This document shows, in pieces, positions 60,326-64,000 of a stretch of 64,000 nt of DNA (positions are counted from its first letter, which is position 1; every line of letters starts with the position of its first letter). Position numbers and translations under genes: made by a program. The notes beneath the pieces were generated by a model. That model saw only the letters and a program-made list of their open reading frames with translations, was not told where the DNA came from and ran no database searches. This DNA is from Novosphingobium sp. PP1Y (GTDB taxonomy: Bacteria; Pseudomonadota; Alphaproteobacteria; Sphingomonadales; Sphingomonadaceae): positions 3,547,001 through 3,611,000 of the forward strand of contig NC_015580.1 of assembly GCF_000253255.1 (NCBI RefSeq), written 5' to 3'.

Positions 60326-60723
60326 GCGGCATCTCCGGCATCGGGGGCGGCGCTGGAGGAATTCAACAGATCATGGCCATGCGCCAACAGATCATCCAGC
60401 GCAACGAACTGCTCCAGCAAATTCATGCGCCGAAAGGCCCTGATCAGGCAGGCGGCGTGGCCGGTGTCGGCGGCGCAGCCCCGACCGAGGTCCAGGCCCC
60501 GGCCCAGGGTTTCGCCGATACGCTCAAGACGGCACTCGACAACGTCAATGCCGTCCAAGCCAAATCGGACACGATCACCGACGCCTACCAGCGCGGTGAA
60601 GTGACCGACGTCGCCAGTGTCATGCTTGCCCGGCAGGAAGCCGGAGTCGCATTCGAAGCGACCATGCAGGTTCGCAACAAGCTGTTGTCCGCTTACCAGG
60701 ACATCATGCGGATGGGGGTATAA
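60322..60723 (+). CDS. fliE: flagellar MS ring-rod junction protein FliE
   Basis: 133-aa export-gate/rod adaptor with a longer N-terminus than the roughly 104-aa enteric form. The conserved half is GFADTLKTALDNVNAVQAKS and VMLARQEAGVAFEATMQVRN, ending SAYQDIMRMGV. Starts inside the activator's stop codon and ends 6 bp before fliF. Confidence 0.93.
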   Translation: MSGISGIGGGAGGIQQIMAMRQQIIQRNELLQQIHAPKGPDQAGGVAGVGGAAPTEVQAPAQGFADTLKTALDNVNAVQAKSDTITDAYQRGEVTDVASVMLARQEAGVAFEATMQVRNKLLSAYQDIMRMGV

Positions 60724-60729
60724 TGTACC

Positions 60730-62502
60730 ATGCCCGAGCTCGTTCCAGCCACGCCTGACGGCGTCCCGGCGGCCTCGCTGCCCGCCACGCAGTCGATGTT
60801 TGCTCCGCTCACCGATCCGGCAGGCGGCAGCATGCTCACGCGCCTTGGCACTTTCACGGCCCAGCCGGCGGTCCGCAAGGTCCTGCCGGTGTTCGTCGGC
60901 CTGTCAGCCATCGGCGGGGCCCTGCTCGCGTGGAGCGCGCTCGCGCCCTCACCGCAGCGCGTGCTGTACTCGCAGCTTGCCGACAGCGAACGCGCGAGCG
61001 TCGCCGCCGCGCTCGACCAGGCCTCGATCGACTACTCGATCGACAACAGCACCGGCGCCCTCTCGGTTTCCGAGGGCGACTTCTACAAGGCGCGCATGCT
61101 GGTCGCTTCCGACGGCGCGCTGGCGACACCGGAATCGGGCGTGCAGATGCTCGACAACATGCCGATGGGCGCCAGCCGCACGCTGGAAGGCGAACGCCTG
61201 CGCGCAGCGCGCGAGGCCGACCTGCAGCAGACCATCGCCCAGATCGACGGCGTGGAATCGGTCCGCGTGCATCTGGCACAGGGCGAGAAATCGGTCTTCG
61301 TGCGTGAAAACGTGCCGCCGACCGCTTCGGTCATGGTCCGTCTCGCGCGCGGCCGTTCGCTGACCGAGAGCCAGGTTTCGGCCATCCTCAATCTCGTCGC
61401 CGGCTCGGTGCCGGGCCTCTCGCCCGACGCCGTGCGCGTCGTCGACCAGCACGGCCAGCTCCTGTCGGAGACCGGCGGGGTCGACAGCGACCGCCTCGAC
61501 CTGCAGGCCCGGATGGAATCCAAGCTGCGCGAACAGGTCTCGCAGCTGCTGCGCCCGATGCTTGGCGAAGGCAATTTCACCTCGGAAATCCAGGTCGACC
61601 TCGACATGGACGAAGTGACTTCCGCCCGCGAAAGCTACGACAAGGACGGTGTCGTACGCACAGAGACCGAGGCGCAGTCGCAATCGACCGCTGCCACTCC
61701 GGCCGTCGGCGTCCCGGGCGTCCTGTCCAATACACCGCCGCCGGTAACGCAGGCCCAGCCGGGCGCGCCGCAGGGCACCGCGCCGCAGCCGGGAGCGACT
61801 CCGCCGACCAACGGCGAGTCCCGCTCCTCGCGCACTTATGAACTGGGCCGCGAAGTCTCGGTCGCCAACACCACGCCGGGCGGCATAAAGCGCCTCTCGG
61901 TTGCGGTCGCGATCAGCGCCGATGCCATGAAGGGCGCCAAGGCCAAGGACATCCAGGAAATCGAGGCGCTCGTCAGCGCCGCGGTCGGCGCCAACCCGCA
62001 GCGCGGCGACCAGGTCAAGGTCATCGCGCGCAGCTTCGAGCCGATCGGGGATGCCGCCGCCCTGCCGTTCTACGAAATGCCGTGGTTCCCGATGGTCGTA
62101 CGCTACGGTTCGGCCGTCCTTGCCGTCCTGATGGTGCTGCTGCTGGGCGTGCGCCCGATGGTCAAGGCCGTGCGCGGCGACAAGCCCAAGCCTGCCAAGA
62201 AGGCCAGGAAAGGCAAGAAAGGCGCTGCCGACGACGAAGACGAACTGGATGAGGAAGGCGAAACCGTCCTCGACGAGAACGGCCAGCCGGTCCTGCAGCG
62301 CAGCGCCGTGCGCGGCGCCCTGCCCGCCGGCGGCGCCGAAGACGTCGACATCGAGATCACCCGTTCTGACCTGCTCGCCAGGCAGCTCAACCTTGCCCAG
62401 AAGCTGGTGGCCGAACGGCCCGACAGCGCCGTTGCCGCCTTGCGCCAGATGCTCAACGAACCGCTCGATCAGCAGGCCGAGAAGAAGGAATTCGCGCAGT
62501 GA
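60730..62502 (+). CDS. fliF: flagellar MS-ring protein FliF
   Basis: 590-aa basal ring protein with two membrane helices (VLPVFVGLSAIGGALLAW near 57 and SAVLAVLMVLLLGVRPM near 465). The periplasmic part has the ring-building segments with YSQLADSERASVAAAL and FTSEIQVDLDMDEVTSA. A Gln/Pro-rich linker and a very charged KKARKGKKGAADDED stretch precede the C-terminal FliG-binding helix. fliG starts inside its stop (GTGA). Confidence 0.95.
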   Translation: MPELVPATPDGVPAASLPATQSMFAPLTDPAGGSMLTRLGTFTAQPAVRKVLPVFVGLSAIGGALLAWSALAPSPQRVLYSQLADSERASVAAALDQASIDYSIDNSTGALSVSEGDFYKARMLVASDGALATPESGVQMLDNMPMGASRTLEGERLRAAREADLQQTIAQIDGVESVRVHLAQGEKSVFVRENVPPTASVMVRLARGRSLTESQVSAILNLVAGSVPGLSPDAVRVVDQHGQLLSETGGVDSDRLDLQARMESKLREQVSQLLRPMLGEGNFTSEIQVDLDMDEVTSARESYDKDGVVRTETEAQSQSTAATPAVGVPGVLSNTPPPVTQAQPGAPQGTAPQPGATPPTNGESRSSRTYELGREVSVANTTPGGIKRLSVAVAISADAMKGAKAKDIQEIEALVSAAVGANPQRGDQVKVIARSFEPIGDAAALPFYEMPWFPMVVRYGSAVLAVLMVLLLGVRPMVKAVRGDKPKPAKKARKGKKGAADDEDELDEEGETVLDENGQPVLQRSAVRGALPAGGAEDVDIEITRSDLLARQLNLAQKLVAERPDSAVAALRQMLNEPLDQQAEKKEFAQ

Positions 62503-63506
62503 GCGAAGTCGTACCCCTGTTCCCGGCGGACAACGCCGCGGTCATGGTCATGCTGCTCGACAACGACAATGCCTCGCGCATCCTGTCCGAACTCGAGCCC
62601 GATGAACTGCGCCGCCTGGGCGAGAAGATGTGCGCCCTGGGCGAGATCAGCCCGGACGTCATTGCCGAGGCGATCGCCGGCTTCGTCGAGAAGACCGAAA
62701 AGCTCGGCCTCGTCGCGCATGACCGCGTCGACAAGGTCCGCTCGATGATGAGCAACGCCATCGGCGAAGTGAAGACCGAGAGCGTGATGCGCCAGATCAT
62801 GCCGGACGAGCCCAAGACCTCGCCGCTCGAACTGGCCCGCTGGCTCACTTCCGAAGCGCTGGTGCCGCTGGTCAAGGGCGAGCATCCGCAGGCGATTGCC
62901 GTCCTGCTGGTGCAGCTCGACCCGGTCGTCGCCGCCGAAGTGCTGCACGCCCTGCCGACCGAAGAACAGTCGCAGATCGTCCACCGCATCGCCACGCTCG
63001 GCCCGGTTTCGCCGCAGGCCATCGCGATGCTGGAAGAACTGCTGACCCGCCGCATCACCGAGAACCATGGCCATCGCCCGCTGGCAATGGGCGGTCCGAA
63101 GGAAGCGGCCGACATCATCAACGGCGCCGGCAAGGTGATCGAGAAGCGGGTGATGAGCGAGATCGGCAAGATCGACAAGGCGCTCGCCAAGGAGATCGAG
63201 AACGAGATGTTCAAGTTCGAGCATCTCTTCGTGCTCGACCCGCAGTCGATGGGCACGCTGCTGCGCGACATCGGCAACGACACCCTTATCGACGCGCTCA
63301 AGGGCATCAGCGAGGAAGAACGCGACTACTTCTTCCGCGCCATGTCGAGCCGCGCCGCCGATGGCGTCAAGGACGAGATCGCCGCTCGCGGTCGCACCAA
63401 GCTGGCCGACGTCGTCGCCGCACAGAAGGAGGTCGTCCTCGTCGCCCGCAAGCTCGCAGCCGAAGGTTCGATCATCTTCGGCTCGGGCGATGACGAATAC
63501 GTCTGA
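62499..63506 (+). CDS. fliG: flagellar rotor/switch protein FliG
   Basis: 335-aa C-ring subunit that converts stator force to rotation. Middle-domain EHPQ motif is VKGEHPQAIAVLLVQLDP; the C-terminal domain has MFKFEHLFVLDPQSMGTLLR with the charged torque helix (ISEEERDYFFRAMSSRAAD). The start is GTG 62499. The final 15 residues are short of the enteric end, not unusual. Confidence 0.95.
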   Translation: MSEVVPLFPADNAAVMVMLLDNDNASRILSELEPDELRRLGEKMCALGEISPDVIAEAIAGFVEKTEKLGLVAHDRVDKVRSMMSNAIGEVKTESVMRQIMPDEPKTSPLELARWLTSEALVPLVKGEHPQAIAVLLVQLDPVVAAEVLHALPTEEQSQIVHRIATLGPVSPQAIAMLEELLTRRITENHGHRPLAMGGPKEAADIINGAGKVIEKRVMSEIGKIDKALAKEIENEMFKFEHLFVLDPQSMGTLLRDIGNDTLIDALKGISEEERDYFFRAMSSRAADGVKDEIAARGRTKLADVVAAQKEVVLVARKLAAEGSIIFGSGDDEYV

Positions 63507-63514
63507 GCAGCGCG

Positions 63515-64000
63515 ATGTCCGATCTCGGCTTCAAGATACCCACGCAAGGCATGAGCCTGTTCGAGGCCATGGCCCAGCCGCAGGGCTTTCGCGCCGACGC
63601 GCGTTTCGGCGCGCTGCCCGCGCCCGAGCCCGAACCGGCGCCGCCGCCTCCAGCCCAGGAACCGGCTGCGCCCGATCCGGTAGAGCAGGCCTTCACCCAG
63701 GGCTTCACCGCAGGTTACGAGCAGGCGCTGCAGGAGGCGCAGGCCCAGGCCCAGGCCGAAGCGGCCGCACGCGAAGGACTTGAGCTTTCGCTGACGCGCC
63801 TCAACGCGGTACTCGAAGAGGAACTGCGCAACCGCCTGCGCGAAACCGTGGCCGCCTTGTGCGAAAGCGCGATCGCTCCGCTGGCGATCGACGAGGACGC
63901 CCTAGTGCGCCGGATCAATGCCGCGGTGGGCATGCTCTCGCGCGCCGACGACGAGCGCGTGATCAAGCTGCACCCCGAAGACGTGAAGCTGGTTTCGCCG
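63515..64000 (+). CDS. fliH: FliH-like export ATPase regulator, 3' end outside window
   Basis: Open from ATG 63515 to the window end (162 codons, no stop). The N-terminus is MSDLGFKIPTQG, then a Pro/Ala-rich stretch, a Gln/Ala coiled coil (EQALQEAQAQAQAEAAAREG) and the start of the HrpE/FliH domain (ALVRRINAAVGMLSRADDER then VIKLHPEDVKLV). FliH holds the ATPase FliI at the export gate. It lies 8 bp after fliG in the usual fliF-G-H order. Confidence 0.85.
   Translation, partial: MSDLGFKIPTQGMSLFEAMAQPQGFRADARFGALPAPEPEPAPPPPAQEPAAPDPVEQAFTQGFTAGYEQALQEAQAQAQAEAAAREGLELSLTRLNAVLEEELRNRLRETVAALCESAIAPLAIDEDALVRRINAAVGMLSRADDERVIKLHPEDVKLVSP

Noticed and set aside
1..64000. tRNA genes, phage or IS elements, toxin-antitoxin or defence islands
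   Set aside because: None was recognised by reading both strands; all sizeable stretches are explained by chromosomal genes of even composition. A covariance-model scan was not possible here.

Overview
This high-GC window reads as the chromosome of a motile alphaproteobacterium, most probably a sphingomonad (Novosphingobium/Sphingobium/Erythrobacter type). The signs are the protein sequences, a Mic60-like gene behind hemC-hemD, an rpmH-rnpA-yidD-yidC-engB cluster, and a flagellar system with very short hook proteins. The taxonomic call is inference. No insertion sequence, prophage, CRISPR array or tRNA was recognised.

Bases 1-40.5 kb are housekeeping genes. They cover an E1-like ThiF/MoeB enzyme (cut by the window edge), a sirtuin, dapB, nth, dapE, a DAACS symporter, a cupin and a GST. 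Next come a phosphate module (Pit permease plus a NUDIX-DUF47 fusion) and the rpmH/rnpA/yidD/yidC/engB cluster. They are followed by comM, uvrB, a HisKA_2 sensor kinase, an S10 peptidase and a run of envelope proteins (cupredoxin, HhH anchor, OmpA-like, VWA lipoprotein). A tightly overlapped tsaD-gpsA-flippase operon diverges from hemC-hemD-Mic60-like. After these lie a UbiH-type hydroxylase with a PafA-like phosphatase, a DsbD-family protein and a PAS-GGDEF-EAL protein.

Bases 40.7-64 kb form a flagellar locus. On the minus strand lie a MotA/MotB-like pair, flgA, flgM, flgN, a lytic transglycosylase, flhA and fliA. On the plus strand lie flgBCDEFGHIJKL and motAB. After a repeat-bearing 0.9-kb gap come fliC (minus), a sigma-54 activator with an intact GAFTGA loop, and fliE-F-G-H, which runs off the end.

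The regulatory logic is readable in the DNA. Two near-identical consensus sigma-54 promoters (TGGCACGGTWCTTGC) precede flgB and the transglycosylase-flhA-fliA operon. Arrays of CGGCAA/TTGCCG hexamers spaced about one helical turn apart sit beside flgB, between fliC and the activator, and beyond fliA. They are candidate enhancers for the activator encoded at 59.0 kb. The picture fits sigma-54 driving basal body, hook and FliA genes, then FliA (held by FlgM) driving late genes. Unusual points are a minimal hook (FlgD 113 aa, FlgE 271 aa), a cysteine-free FlgH, a second degenerate stator pair, and a hairpin that could hide the ribosome site of the transglycosylase-flhA-fliA message only in read-through transcripts.
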